Assembly (NCBI GenBank): GCA_002179805.1
Contig: NAVB01000446.1
Location: forward strand, 1-48,417
Direction of reading: 5' to 3'
DNA length: 48,417 nucleotides
Source: Acanthamoeba lenticulata
Lineage: Eukaryota > Discosea > Longamoebia > Acanthamoebidae
Part shown: in pieces, positions 1 to 18,059 of the stretch
How positions within the stretch are numbered: the stretch's first letter is position 1
Layout: every line of letters begins with the position of its first letter
The notes under the pieces: generated by a model
Databases searched by the model: none
What the model was told of the DNA's origin: nothing
The model's input: the letters and a program-made list of their open reading frames with translations, nothing else
Made by a program: the position numbers and the translations under genes

Positions 1-494
1 AAGGCCCTGAACCAGGGAATCAACCTCGTCTGGAAGCTCGGCAAGCTGGAGGCACGACCTCCCCCCCCATCAGCGCTCATTGAAAGGAACACAAGCGGCT
101 GACTTGTGCGTGGTGGGGACACACACAGATCGAGCAAACGCTGCGCCAGGTTTGTGAGAAGATGTTCAAGGACTGCAAGGACAAGAAGATCCGAAAGCGG
201 CTCGTGGATGGTCTGCGCAAGCTGGGCGAGGTACGCCTTGTCGACAATGCCAACGACGTAGGGGGATGATGGTGATGATGATGTTAACCCGTTCGTCCAT
301 GGCGTACTCGACAACAGCTGTACCAGAAGGCCGCGAAGAAGGCCGGGGTGGCTCGACGAGCGGCGCCCACGATCAACGACTTTGGCGAACACTTTGGGGG
401 CATGCCACCGACCGACCAGCAGGATGCCATGCCGATCGGCAACGACGGCGGCAAGAATCACAAGGCCAAGGGCAAGGACGGCAAGTGGGTGTAA
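1..494 (+). CDS. 3' end of a DnaJ-X domain protein (partial)
   Basis: Three terminal exons can be spliced: 1-51, 129-230 and 318-494 (TAA). The reading gives a segment with LVWKLGKLE, then IEQTLRQVCEKMFKD and a basic KKIRKRL stretch, then LYQKAAKKAG and a Gly/Lys-rich tail ending KGKDGKWV. The order 'W-K-lG-k-lE / IE-tLR-VCe-v / R-k-L--LG / l' is what I know from the DnaJ-X domain that follows the J-domain in CAJ1/DJP1-type co-chaperones. The J-domain itself lies outside the window. All exon phases agree. The first intron (52-128) starts with GC instead of GT. The family call is from motif memory, so a different helical domain is possible. Confidence 0.65.
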
Positions 495-514
495 AGGCGC
501 TGCTGACGTGTTAG

Positions 515-2642
<2,128 letters not shown>

Positions 2643-2984
2643 AAGAAGACAGTTTTACGCACCTCTTCATTTCCCATTCTTCTCCTTGGGAGCGATTCTT
2701 GGTGTTGTTCTGTCTTGCTTATGTAAAGAAAGACTTCCTGGAGCCGTGGCTGAAGCGTGTCTGACTATGTTCCTCAAGCGAACCACAATGGTGGACGCAA
2801 ACGGGGACGAACTCTCTGTAAGAGCTGTGCAAAGAGCCTTGGGTGGGTTGGTGCTCAAGTCGTTGGGTTACTTCGTTACAACCGTGTTGAGAGTACTCCT
2901 CGCTGCAAGGCGCCATCGGCCCTTGCAGCGCACTAACTCATGACGCCACCACCGGCTTTTTTGCTCCACAGAAGTCTGTCCAGC

Positions 2985-3982
2985 TCACAAGAGCCACGGA
3001 GAGGGCAGCGAAGGAGGAGACGGCGAGGTCATTGCCTGCGCGCGTTTCATGAAGTCGCGCAGCTGCCCGATCTCCACACGAGAAAACGTGTCGCTCTGCT
3101 CGATGCCCTCTAAAGCTGCGATACGACAGGATCAGCGAGCCAGAGGCGGAGGAACGACCACAGAAACGAGAAGCTACAACTTACCGGCGCAGCAGTTGAG
3201 GACAAGTTTACCGTTCTCGGGGCGGTGGAACAGGCCAGGAAACAGCTTCGCACCTTCCCACAGATAAACAAGCGCCAGGCTACGCGTACTCTCGTCTGCG
3301 CGCAACACCACAAAGTTGCAATCAAACCTGAAAGCGACCAAGAGAGATTATCGTGATGGTACCGTAAAGCCAGTTGGCGATGATAGGCAAAATGAGTGCC
3401 ACTGACGTTTGCTTGAGCTCTTGGAATTCGTCCATCGTGATTGACTCGAGCAAGTGATGAAGCTCAGGCGAGTTGAGGCCGTCCTTGAACCTCATGATGC
3501 GATCGTGGAAGGTTGCAGGAAAGCTAGCGTAGTGAGGAGACATGCACGAGGTTGTCTGAGGCGGTGCCAAGAATGGAGGGCTGCTAAATCCAGGCCCACG
3601 CTGGGTAGGTGAAAGTAGTTGAGGATGCAGCGATCTGGGGCTGGGGCTTCCTGTGGGCACGCGTTATTGCAAGCTCTGTGGCCCACGAAGAGGAGGAAAT
3701 TAGACCTTGCATGGCGAGGGCTCGAGTCGCGAGCTGGTCCAAGTCACTCACTTGAACTAAGCTTTCATCTGGCCCAAGGTCATTAACATATGGTCGTCCA
3801 GCAAAGCCAGTCTGAAGGTACCAGGCTCAAGGCACAAGAAATCACCTCGAGAAGACGTACCCCGTAACATCTCTCCCAGTCGATTGATTCCAGCTGGAGT
3901 AGTCTGATGAGCTATTCGCTGAATAACCACCTACAAACGAAGCGGAAGGCATACCGATGATCTTCTTAAGGTTTTGGTGGTG
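2985..3982 (-). CDS. Unrecognised multi-exon protein, 5' end unresolved
   Basis: Reading the minus strand, exons 3982-3955, 3911-3861, 3811-3706, 3650-3407, 3327-3185 and 3115-2985 (TGA) join with consistent phases. They give segments such as LLQLESIDWERCYG, TGFAGRPYVNDLGPDESLVQ, a Ser/Pro-rich linker, then DEFQELKQTFDCNFVVLRAD and LALVYLWEGAKLFPGLFHRP, ending MTSPSPPSLPSPWLL. The C-terminal third (about 100 residues) looks like a compact folded domain. I do not recognise the family. The first exon or exons must lie above 3982, but I found no start codon in phase there. The gene converges with DDX41: their stop codons are about 340 nt apart (2643-2984, no gene seen between them). Confidence 0.55.
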
Positions 3983-4505
3983 CTGTATGGATCGCAAAGA
4001 GGTCAGCGGCAGCCAAAACGTACAACTTTTTGGGAACGGACCTGCTGGTGCCAGCGATAGCTGCATGGTGTGAGGTTATGTCAGCTTATGTTCCCATGAA
4101 GGGGAGAAGGACATGCACCTTATCTCTTGGTACTTTGCTAACTTTTCGTTCTGTTGCTGTACCGCTGCGAGCCTGGCGTGAGCTGAGCCACTACAACACA
4201 AGGAAGGAGCGCACCTTGCATGACTGCAAGCACTTTGGCCATCTCGTCGGACGCAGGAGCATTGGAAGCTGGTTTTGGCGTGCCTTCGCCAAGGGGCTCC
4301 ATGATCGACGTGTGCCTTGCACTCGGCTGGCTTCGCGTTTTGGCTGCTCTACGTTTTGCCTGCTTCCTTGTTTAGAAAAAGCGATTTCTTTGTGAATTTA
4401 GCCGGAAGGAAAACGGATGTTTTCTCGGCGCCAATCGCGAAGTTGTTGCTTGCCACCAACAACTTTCTCTACCTTGGGACAAGAGAGGGTTGCTGCTGTG
4501 GAAGG
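3983..4505. other. Gap between divergent genes
   Basis: This stretch should hold the missing 5' exon(s) of the minus-strand gene ending at 2985 and the promoter of the plus-strand GMC oxidoreductase. A candidate minus start (ATG at 4064) fails on intron phase. No other convincing coding signal was seen. Confidence 0.4.
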
Positions 4506-7500
4506 ATGAGCGTGTACCTGATGCGGCTGTTGACCATGGGTCGGGAGTTAGTGGACATCTGCGATGCTGCCCTTGTTGCCCTTACTGGGGGTGGCGGTCG
4601 TCGTTTTCGACGGGGCCTAGGTCTCGTATTTGCTCTCTCATCAGCTGTGGTTGCTGCTACCTTGGCCGCCTTCCTTCGGCGCCGCTATCTGATGACTGTA
4701 CGTTAATCTTGTGCGATTATTCCAAGTTGTAGATGCTCTCGCCGCTCAATCCTTGGCCAGGCGGGGGTAGAGACAGGGGCACCCTCTCGTCGTAGGTTCG
4801 ACTACGTTGTGGTTGGAGGCGGTAGCGCCGGCTGTGTGCTTGCGGCCCGTCTGTCTGAAGATCCTTCCATCTCTGTTCTCCTGCTCGAGGCCGGTCCTGA
4901 GGAAACGTTTGACACCAACATCGCCGTGCCCATTGCGGCCATCCAGCTCCAGAAAACGCCCGTGGACTGGTGCTTTGAAACTGAGGCCCACCACGCCACC
5001 GACGGGCGGGTTCACGTGTGGCCGCGGGGCAAAGTGTATGTACTTGCTCCATCCTTCACCATTTGCTCAAGTCATGCTTAACATTTGCCACGCACAGCAT
5101 GGGCGGGTGCAGCTCCTTGAACTGGATGCTCTACGTGCGAGGCAACCCTGCAGGTACCGTCTCTTTCTTCTTCCCCAAGTCGCCTTGGCTTGCGCTCCCT
5201 CTAGGACGAAGTGGAAGGAATGACCTCTCTATCGTCATTACCACGTAGACTACGACCTGTGGGCCAAGGCCTTTGGCTGCCGCGGCTGGTCGTACGATGA
5301 GGTGCTGCCCTACTTCCGCAAGTCAGAGACACGCGTGCTCGAGCCGTGGAACACGACCGCTACCTTTGACGAGCGCTACCACGGCCGCGGCGGCCCCCTC
5401 GCCGTGAGCGACGTGCTGGCGCCCAACACGATCACCACGTACGTGGGCGTCCACTCGGGCGGGCGCTCGTCAAGTCCTCCAATTCTGATAACTTTGTGGT
5501 CGCGCGGCAGTACCTTTATCGCGGCGGCCCAGAGTGTCGGAATCCCCTTCAACGCGGATCTCAACGGCCCTGACCAACTGGGCGTGGGCCACGCGCAGAT
5601 GACCATCGGTAGGCCGAATCTTGCCCCCCCCTTTCTCTCAAGCGCCCTTGTCTTCCTCTGCGCTTCAGAAGCCGGCTGACTCTATTCATTGCCGCATGAA
5701 GATAACGGCCGTCGGTGTACGACCGTCTTTGCCTTCCTCAAGCCCGAGGTGCGGAAGCGGCCCAACCTCACCGTGCTCGTCGGCGCGCACGCCACGCGCG
5801 TTCTGTTCGACATCGATCGCACTCGCGCCGTCGGTAATCCATTTTCTTTTTGGATGTTTTGCATTTTATTTTGTTTTATTTTTAAAAATATTGGTTTTCA
5901 TGGGCAGGTGTTGAGTACAAGCTCCAGAGTGAAGGCAATAAGCGGTGCCACACTGCCTACGCGTCCAAGGACGTCGTGCTCGCGTGCGGCACCGTGTCCA
6001 CGCCCCACCTTCTCATGCTCAGCGGCGTGGGCCCCAAGAACCACCTCCGCCAGTTCAACATCCCCCTCATCCGGTACATATCTTCCTCCTCATCGTCATC
6101 ATCGTCATCACCATCTTGTTGTTGCTCATTGGTCCTCTTCTCTGTGCAGGGACATGCCCTACGTGGGAGAGCAGATGCAGGACCACATGTTCGTGCCGGT
6201 TCCCTTTTCCTCGACCAAGCCGGTGACCATGGACAAGGCCCTGGTCGAGGTGCGCTTTCTCCCCGTCCCCACCACCACCATCGTCATCATCTTGGTCGAT
6301 TAACACGAGGACGTGTCCAGAACATCGGGAACCTGGTGCGGTACGTGCTGTTCAAGAAGGGCCCCTACACCTCGCAGGCCCTCGAGTCGATGGCCTTTGT
6401 CCGCACCCCGCACTGCCACCTGCCCGACGTACGTCGCCCGATCCCCCGCCCTCCCGCGCGGTGCACAAACTGATATCGGTGGCCGGTCGGCCGGAGCAGC
6501 CCATTCCCGACCTCCAAATCCACTGCTTGTGCGCGGGCCTCACCGGCATGGAGCCCGACAAGATCAAGGCCCAGTTCGGCCTCACCATCGATAGCTATGA
6601 GACCAGCGAATACGGGTACGTCGTCGGACCCGTTTTCTCCTCTTTGGGGGGGCATTTCCTCTCTGGAGTGCTCACTTTGCCCCAAAATGCACACATCGAA
6701 ACCAGGTTCACGCTGCTGCCGACGCTGCTGCACCCAAAGAGCCGCGGAAGCGTGCGCCTGCGGTCCAGCAACCCCTTTGACCCGCCCGCCATCCACCCGA
6801 ACTACCTCAGCGAGGAGGATGACATCCGCGTAGGCCTCTTCCACCTCTCCCTCCTTCCTCTTTCCCTTTCCGTTATCTGATCGTCTTTTCCCGTCATCTT
6901 GTTCCTCCTCCCGTTCGCAGTTGCTCATGGATGGCGTCAAGCTGGTGCGCCAGATCGTCGCCTCGCCTGTGTTTGATGACATCAGGTACGTCCCAAAAAA
7001 CAAATAATATATTTTATATAATATATTATAAAATAAAAAATAAACAATAAATTCTAATTTTTTATTCTGTTTTTAAACATTTCAAACGCGGTCAAACCCA
7101 GGGGGAAGGAGCTGTATGACAAGGAGCTCCTCAAGCTGTACCCGGATCCCAACAGCGACGCCTACGTTCGCGCCTATGTCATCAAGGCCTGCCTCACGGT
7201 CTACCATCCGACGGGCACCACGCGCATGGGCCCTGTCCAAGACCCCACCACCGTCGTCGATACTCATCTCCGGGTCCGCCTCTTTTCATTGTTGTAGATG
7301 TTTGTTCGTTGTGTTGCTCATGAGGTTGGTGGTGGTGTGGGCTTGTGCAGGTGCACGGCCTGAAGGGCCTGCGTGTGGCTGACCTCAGCATCTGCCCAGA
7401 GATCATTTCGGGCAACACCAATGCACCAGCCATCATGATCGGCGAGAAGGCCAGCGACATCATTCTGCATGATGGCCTCGGCCCCAGCCAGGACGAGGTC

Positions 7501-7539
7501 ACAACAACCCACCACGCACGGCATTTGGCTCACCTTTGA
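4506..7539 (+). CDS. GMC oxidoreductase with N-terminal membrane anchor
   Basis: Fourteen exons: 4506-4697, 4761-5035, 5098-5153, 5249-5438, 5511-5608, 5702-5833, 5908-6073, 6150-6249, 6321-6428, 6500-6615, 6706-6829, 6921-6985, 7102-7273, 7351-7539. They sum to 1983 nt (660 aa). Residues about 36-58 form a hydrophobic helix followed by RRR, so the enzyme is probably membrane-anchored. Next come the FAD-binding segment [20 protein letters not shown], the GMC signature [31 protein letters not shown], and the C-terminal catalytic His region [10 protein letters not shown] followed by [16 protein letters not shown]. The family oxidises alcohols or choline-type substrates using FAD; the substrate cannot be read from sequence. 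Exon 1 is the least certain: it is joined by phase and by the frame running into RRRFDYVVV. Confidence 0.9.
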
Positions 7540-7701
7540 GGTGGATGGTTGTCCTTTCCCCTTCTTCTTCTTTCTTCTATTTATTGGTTTTTGATTTCTT
7601 GTCTTTTGCTTCATCATCATCTTCCACAAAAAACCTCTACTTTGCTCGTGTAGATGTCTGTATGTTTTGTTGGATGATTCAAGCGCAAGATTAGATAATT
7701 A

Positions 7702-8086
7702 TCAGAAGATGGGTTGTTCGTGCATCTTGGGGTCTCTCTGTAGCTCGTCTGGTTGGACAATGCCAGGGTGCACCCTCCCCTCACCAGATACTGCCTCGTG
7801 CTGCGTCTTGTAGTTGGAGATAATGCCAGTGTTCTCCTCCTCCTGCTCCAGCACTACCGGCTCATCTCCCACAGGCTCGTTCTTCTGGTGTTCCTTCGCC
7901 ATTCGTTCCTCATACTCCCTGTCTGCTCACGACATGAGCCTAGGCGTGGAAGGCAGAAGGTTGGGGACACAACGTACTTCGCTGGCCTGCCAGAACCACG
8001 TAAGTTCGGTTTAGCAGCACGCCACGCACGGGAGTAGTGGCAGCTCGTGGTGCTTGGCGAGAGAGGGTACAAGTTACTCGTTGCAT
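7702..8086 (-). CDS. Small mitochondrial-type protein, downstream paralog
   Basis: Two exons, 8086-7978 and 7922-7702, encode 109 aa beginning MQRVTCTLSRQAPRAATT. The N-terminus is rich in Arg, Ser, Thr and Ala and poor in acidic residues, as in mitochondrial targeting peptides. After a phase-1 intron the protein continues NREYEERMAKEHQKN and ends RDPKMHEQPIF. Intron position, phase and the conserved end (DPK-H--P-F) match the neighbouring gene at 8297-8707, so the two are tandem duplicates that have diverged. I do not recognise the family. It runs tail-to-tail with the GMC oxidoreductase (stop codons about 160 nt apart). Confidence 0.7.
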
Positions 8087-8296
8087 GTTGGTTGTAAAGA
8101 TCTGGTTTGCTCCCTTCCACCTTTTTCTGCCGGCCTGTTGTGGCAAGCGAGGTTGATGACATCGTGGCCAAACTGCAAGTGATTTCCAGGTGAATCCCAT
8201 AGGCGTTGGTGCACAAGCGTCAACAAGGTGAATCTCTCCGTGGAACGTAACGTTGAGAAAGAGGGTGACCTCTCTTTTATTTTTGCTGGTGTGCAC
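8087..8296. promoter_or_regulatory. Spacer between tandem paralogs
   Basis: This 210-nt gap must contain the 3' end of the upstream paralog and the promoter of the downstream one. No clear TATA box was identified. Confidence 0.3.
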
Positions 8297-8707
8297 TTAA
8301 AAGAGAGGAAGGTCGTGTTGCTTGGGATCGTTCACCTTCTCTGGCGGTTGCATCTCTCCGTTCTGCCGACCGCCGCCAGGCGTGAGAGGCTTGTCGGACT
8401 TGACGTCCTGTGGTGAGGTCAGACGCTCACCCTCCTTGGCTTCGCCCTGGACGTTGTGCTTGTTGGTCCCCTCCAGCTCGGCCTGCTTAGCCCTCTCCTT
8501 GCGAATATAGGCTTCATACTCCTTGTCTGTTAAAGTAAAGGTGAGGTCTGCTCTTCGCTCACTACAGGTTCAGTGGGAAGACGTACTCAGCTGGCCTCCC
8601 AGCTCGGCGTAGTGTCGTGAGGCCGCAGGCGCCAGAGCTCGACAGGAGCTCGACCACAGAATCGCGGTGGATCGGCGAGAGGCAAAGTTGGCCAGGGTTC
8701 TATTCAT
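8297..8707 (-). CDS. Small mitochondrial-type protein, upstream paralog
   Basis: Two exons, 8707-8587 and 8526-8297, encode 116 aa. The N-terminus MNRTLANFASRRSTAILW is an Arg-containing amphipathic leader typical of mitochondrial import, with RHYAELGGQ near the likely cleavage region. The second exon gives LNKEYEAYIRKERAKQAELE, then a polar linker and the end NDPKQHDLPLF. The phase-1 intron lies at the same place as in the paralog at 7702-8086. There is no transmembrane segment. It could be a soluble matrix protein or an assembly factor; I cannot name the family. It is transcribed divergently from the GST. Confidence 0.75.
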
Positions 8708-9180
8708 GCTGTGTTTGTTGTGGTGTTGGTCTTTGAGTTGTTGTAGGTATGGCGGAAACACCAAGTCTGATTTCTTCCAAGGCGGGATCACCGCAGAATG
8801 AGAGACAGAGGAAAAACACACGGTGCGCTTCGCTTTTTTCACAACGTTTTCTTCTGGTCCAGCTGCGGCTGCGCGGTTCTATCGCCACCACAGAAAGTTA
8901 GCGTTGATGGTAGCCAACTCTCGCCAGTTCGAGCCCCTGTTTCTGTGCTCCTTTTACAGCCATTGGAATCAAAGGCATGAGGCGCTCCAAACATGATGAT
9001 AAAACGCGAGCCGCCCAATCGTGACACTCTTTTATCAGCTCACATTGCGCCGATTGGCGCTTGAACTTGCGAGAGCATACTGCTTCTTTTCTTGTTACCT
9101 CATCACAACTCCGGCTACGCCCATAAAAGACAACAATCATTACTCTGGGCAGAGCACCAAAAACCAACGCCCACAACCAC
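8708..9180. promoter_or_regulatory. Divergent intergenic region with TATA-like site
   Basis: This region separates the start of the minus-strand small gene (8707) from the GST start (9181). A TATA-like CATAAAAG lies at 9122-9129, about 55 nt before the GST start codon. I saw no ORF that looks coding. Confidence 0.45.
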
Positions 9181-10247
9181 ATGTCGCAGTCTGCTTCACT
9201 CCCTGGTTCGTTTGCTGGTTTGACAGCAGCAAAAGATGGCACAAATGCTGACCTGCCCCTTTTACAGTTTTGTCCTACTTCGTTTGCCGCGGACGGGCGC
9301 AGCCGCTCATTTACATGCTCGAGGACTCTGGCCAGCCGTACATTAGTGACCTAGAGGACATGAGCAACCCTGAATTTATGGCCAAGTGGGCCGAACTCAA
9401 GGCCGACAAGAAAGCAACGGGTGAGAGCAGACCGTTTCCTCTGCTGCTCTGGCGAAAGCTGTTCTTGCTCACTGTGCCCCGTGCCACAGGTCCTTTTGGC
9501 CAGCGGCCCTCTCTTCGTTGGGGTGATCTGGCCATTGGGCAGACTGAGGCCATCGGCTACTACCTGGCCAAGAGGCTTGGCTACTTCCCCACGGAGAGGT
9601 AGGTGCACCAATCTTGGCTCCACGTCTGCATCTCCATGTCTGCACACTCACCTCCATCCAGCTTGGAGCGGGAGGCTCAGTGCCAGATGTTCATGGCGGC
9701 CGCCTATCAAGACTTGCATCTGCCCCTCATCAAGCTACTCTGGGCCCCTGTGTGGTACCCTGGATGTGACATGGACAGCTGTGTCAAGGTGCGGTCGTTG
9801 TTTGTGTAGGGCTGGGATTGGCAGGCGTTCTTATCCGTCGTCTTGGGATGACAGAACGTCAAAGAAAGCGTTCAGGCCATACTGAAGAGGTTTGAGACCG
9901 AACTGGAAGCCGCAGGAGGCCCCTACTTGATGGGCTCTGCCCCGACTGTGGCGGACTTCTTCCTCTATGAAGGGCTTGCTTGCTACGGTGAGATGCTCGG
10001 GATGGACCGCCTTAAGGAGCTCGCCCCTGCTCTGGTGCGTCCTCCAACTTCGTTAATGTCGATGTAACACACTGTTCTGAGGACTCCTCCCTTGTTGTTT
10101 CTCTTCTCGACACAGTACGCGTTCCACCAGCGGATCAGCAACAGGGAGCGCGTGAAGGCCTACCTCCCCAAGAGGCCCACGCTCTATACCGCCAGCCCGG
10201 CCGAGGCCTCCGTGCTCAAGATGTTCCGCGAAAGTGAGACCGCGTAG
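9181..10247 (+). CDS. Glutathione S-transferase (Tyr-type, sigma/alpha/mu-like)
   Basis: Six exons, 9181-9205, 9268-9420, 9490-9598, 9662-9788, 9855-10034 and 10116-10247, encode 241 aa. The N-terminal thioredoxin-like domain begins LSYFVCRGRAQPLIYMLED, where the Tyr matches the catalytic Tyr of Tyr-type GSTs. The glutathione-binding turn is GQTEAIGYYLAKRLGY. The C-terminal helical domain contains GPYLMGSAPTVADFFLYE, corresponding to the conserved N-capping/ASP motif (T-AD--l-e). The enzyme would conjugate glutathione to electrophiles in the cytosol. The exact class cannot be settled from motifs. The first exon is only 25 nt and its donor (GTTCGT) is weak. Confidence 0.9.
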
Positions 10248-10285
10248 AGGCCAAGTCTTGCGCAAGCCCTTTTGCTGCTGCAGTT

Positions 10286-10748
10286 TTACTTCTTTTTAAG
10301 ATTAAAAGACGAGGCTGGACTGTACACGGAAGACAAAGCCGTCACGGCAGGTCCTTGAGAGAGGGCGCCGGACCTGTGTGTTGGAAGGAGAGGGAGAGAA
10401 AGGGCAGCCAAGTGTGAGCCAAGGACAAGGCGTAGTCTCAAATTGGCAGTAGGGCGGGTACCAAAGTCGCTACGCTTGGGCTTCTGGTGCTGGCGCTGGA
10501 ACTTGCCCTGATTGCTCATGTCGCCCGAGTTGCCCGTGGAGGACCATCTTCACCCATCGTAAGGATTAGCCGACTCACAAAAGGCGTAATAAGGCATCGA
10601 GGGAAGTGGCGTACGTGGTCTTGCCCTTGATGATTTGAGGCTTGGGTTCGGGCTTGGCAAGATCTTCGAACTTGCCCTTCAGACTGGTCGCGCTGGCGGG
10701 TCCAGAGTTCACCTTGGCCTGCTCCTTCCAGGGATTAGGTTGAGCCAT
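10286..10748 (-). CDS. Small unrecognised protein
   Basis: Two exons, 10748-10579 and 10514-10286, encode 132 aa. Exon 1 gives MAQPNPWKEQAKVNSGPAS followed by Lys/Pro-rich sequence and LIKGKTTYATSLDALL-like residues. The donor GTGAGT is a good consensus site. Exon 2 starts NQGKFQRQHQKPKRSDFG and ends in a low-complexity hydrophobic/basic tail, which may instead be an untranslated region if another intron exists. The protein is small, basic and possibly disordered. Exon 1 is the more reliable half. It is tail-to-tail with the GST. Confidence 0.45.
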
Positions 10749-10853
10749 CTCGATTGTTGTTTGTGGTGTCTGTTGCTTCAAACGCTATTTTCATTTTTGC
10801 AATTAATAATACTAATTAATTAACACAATTTCGAAACATCTCGGAAACGCGTT

Positions 10854-16257
<5,404 letters not shown>

Positions 16258-16499
16258 AGTCCGGGTAAGAAACGCTGCTTGAACAGCAACAACTACGGAA
16301 GCCTGGTGTAAACAACTGGGGAGACAGTCAATATTGTGCAACGCCTTGGGCGGCGTGTCGCTTCGTTCGGTGCCAGTCTTTTTCTAGTCAAATTTCGATG
16401 GGGAGCACAGACAAGCACTTAAAATTCTGATAGGGCGAAAAATCATGTGGTTGTGTCACAAAAAATCAAAAAATTTGTGGTCAATGAAATCGTAAGACG
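16258..16499. promoter_or_regulatory. SMC5 upstream region
   Basis: About 240 nt upstream of the SMC5 start codon with no credible ORF. It is AT-rich around 16385-16495 and probably carries the SMC5 promoter. No specific site was recognised. Confidence 0.3.
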
Positions 16500-17026
16500 A
16501 CCCACAACTTGCTCCCCTTCGTTGAGCTTTCCCCTGCAGGGCGAAGGGGATCAGCTCCCGCTGGGGGACCTCTGCCTCCGGTTTTTGGTTACTCAACATC
16601 AGGAGGCCCTTCAACCAGGACAACCTGCCGCTGCACTCCAAGCTGTTGTTGGCCGCGCGATACTACCTCCACAGCCAGGCTTCACCGAGATCCGGCGCCG
16701 TTCTGGAGGGCGCGCTCGGGTTCATCGTCCCCACCCGCACGCGGGAGAGTACAGCGGCCAACCTCACCAAGGGCCTCGTCCGCGCCAGACCGCCACGTGC
16801 GCACAGCCGGTATCCTCCTTCTCCCTTTCTTAAGCTTATGCCTCACAACGTGCAGACGTCGACGCTCGCGGCAGTCGGCGCCGCAGCTAAAATCTATAAC
16901 ACCGTTGGTGCCCTGGTCGCGCCATCCACTGGAGACCCTCAATTTCCTCCTTGGACGGTCGGTGCCCAGGCCCCGCTCGGAAAGGACGCCAACAGCGCCA
17001 AGATGCGTCCCTCCTTCCAGCACTAG
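16500..17026 (+). CDS. Unrecognised ORF
   Basis: A continuous frame reads NLPLHSKLLLAARYYLHSQA, then a Ser/Arg-rich stretch (GALGFIVPTRTRESTAANL), then TSTLAAVGAAAKIYNTVGAL and a C-terminus MRPSFQH with TAG at 17024-17026. GC-rich third positions make this the most coding-like frame here. There is no clear start codon, so it may be the 3' part of a gene or a remnant. I do not recognise a family. Confidence 0.3.
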
Positions 17027-17029
17027 CGC

Positions 17030-17690
17030 CCACTCCCGCCGACGCCAATCTGGGCATAGTACGCAAAATGTGTTCCGGATGAAACCGCTTGGCCTCGGTC
17101 TGCAGGACCGGGATGCCTCAGGAAGCTCCGGGCGGTCAGCGCGTATTTCGGCGCGGGTACCAGCGGTGGGAGCGTCGCAGAGGGGGGGGGGCGTGCGGTG
17201 CGTCGTCCGTGCGCTGTTCCGTTAGCCAGAGTCCTGAGCCCGGCTGAGGCCGCGTCATTGATTTATTCACGATCTTTAAAATCCGATGTGGTTCAGAAAA
17301 TAGACCATAGAAAAAAACTCTGGAATGGGCAGATGTGGCCGCTTGGCGAGAGAGGACCGAGGGCATCGGGAGCGCCCTTGCAGGGGTTGTTGGACGACGC
17401 GTTAGCGCAGGCATGACCATGCCGCCTTCGTGACGTAAACAAGCCCATGTCAAGTAGTCTCTCCCCTTGTTGAAGGTGACCAGTGTACTGTCCCCAATGA
17501 ACGTGTTGCCAAAGTTGTGCAGTCTGAAACGTGTGGGAAGCTTGCCCGGTGGATGAAACCCTTGGAAACCCTTGCAACAGGAAGGAAAGTTAAGGTAGGC
17601 GCAAGAAAAACCCGAAAAACCCTGGCAAGGCGTCTTCTCCGGCACGAAATAAATATCGGGGCAAGATAGTCTCAGGTAGAGTCTGCAAAC
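17030..17690. other. Gene-poor stretch
   Basis: No convincing gene. The minus strand holds a 233-residue open frame (17837-17136) without family signals. The only notable structure is one copy (17436-17510) of a short repeat that recurs at 19242-19302. Confidence 0.35.
17436..17510 (+). repeat. Short dispersed repeat, copy 1
   Basis: Shares ACAAGCCCATGTC, CTCCCCTTGT and TACTGTCCCCAATG in the same order with 19242-19302. Copy 1 has about 14 extra bases in the middle. It is probably a fragment of a mobile element. Confidence 0.6.
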
Positions 17691-17693
17691 TAC

Positions 17694-17984
17694 ATGAGCC
17701 AGCAAGGAGGACCCGAGAGGCACCGAGGCTGCAGGAAGCGTCAGGGCCAAGGGAAACCGAAGGGCAAGACCAAACAAGCAGACCGTGACGCAAAGATCAA
17801 GTGCTACCACTGTCAGAAGAAGGACAAGGAAGTCCACCGCGTCAACGCAGTGGTGGACAACGGCGATGGAGGCGAGTGTGCACTTATGTTGTGCACCACT
17901 ACAGACAGCACCTGTGGAACGTGGTGCGAGAAAGATGTAGTCTTCTTTCGCAAATGCAAATCGAGCAACAGCGAAAACAGCTGA
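17694..17984 (+). pseudogene. Gag-like zinc-knuckle remnant
   Basis: An ATG-initiated 96-aa frame with a Gly/Lys/Arg-rich start (KRQGQGKPKGKTKQ) leading to DAKIKCYHCQKKDKEVH. The pattern 'basic stretch then K-CyhC-kk' is that of a copia-type Gag zinc knuckle, but the Gly-His and last Cys of CX2CX4HX4C are missing. No protease, integrase or reverse transcriptase follows, so it is at best a decayed fragment. A small Cys-rich host protein is the alternative. Confidence 0.35.
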
Positions 17985-18059
17985 TTAAACTGGTTGAAGA
18001 ATGCGACCTTGTCGCCAATACACAACACCGTCTGTCAGGCACAGCACCATGAGTACGCT

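Noticed and set aside
4317..4505. Extra N-terminal extension of the GMC oxidoreductase
   Set aside because: The extension has no ATG; ATG 4506 gives a sensible membrane anchor directly before the FAD domain.
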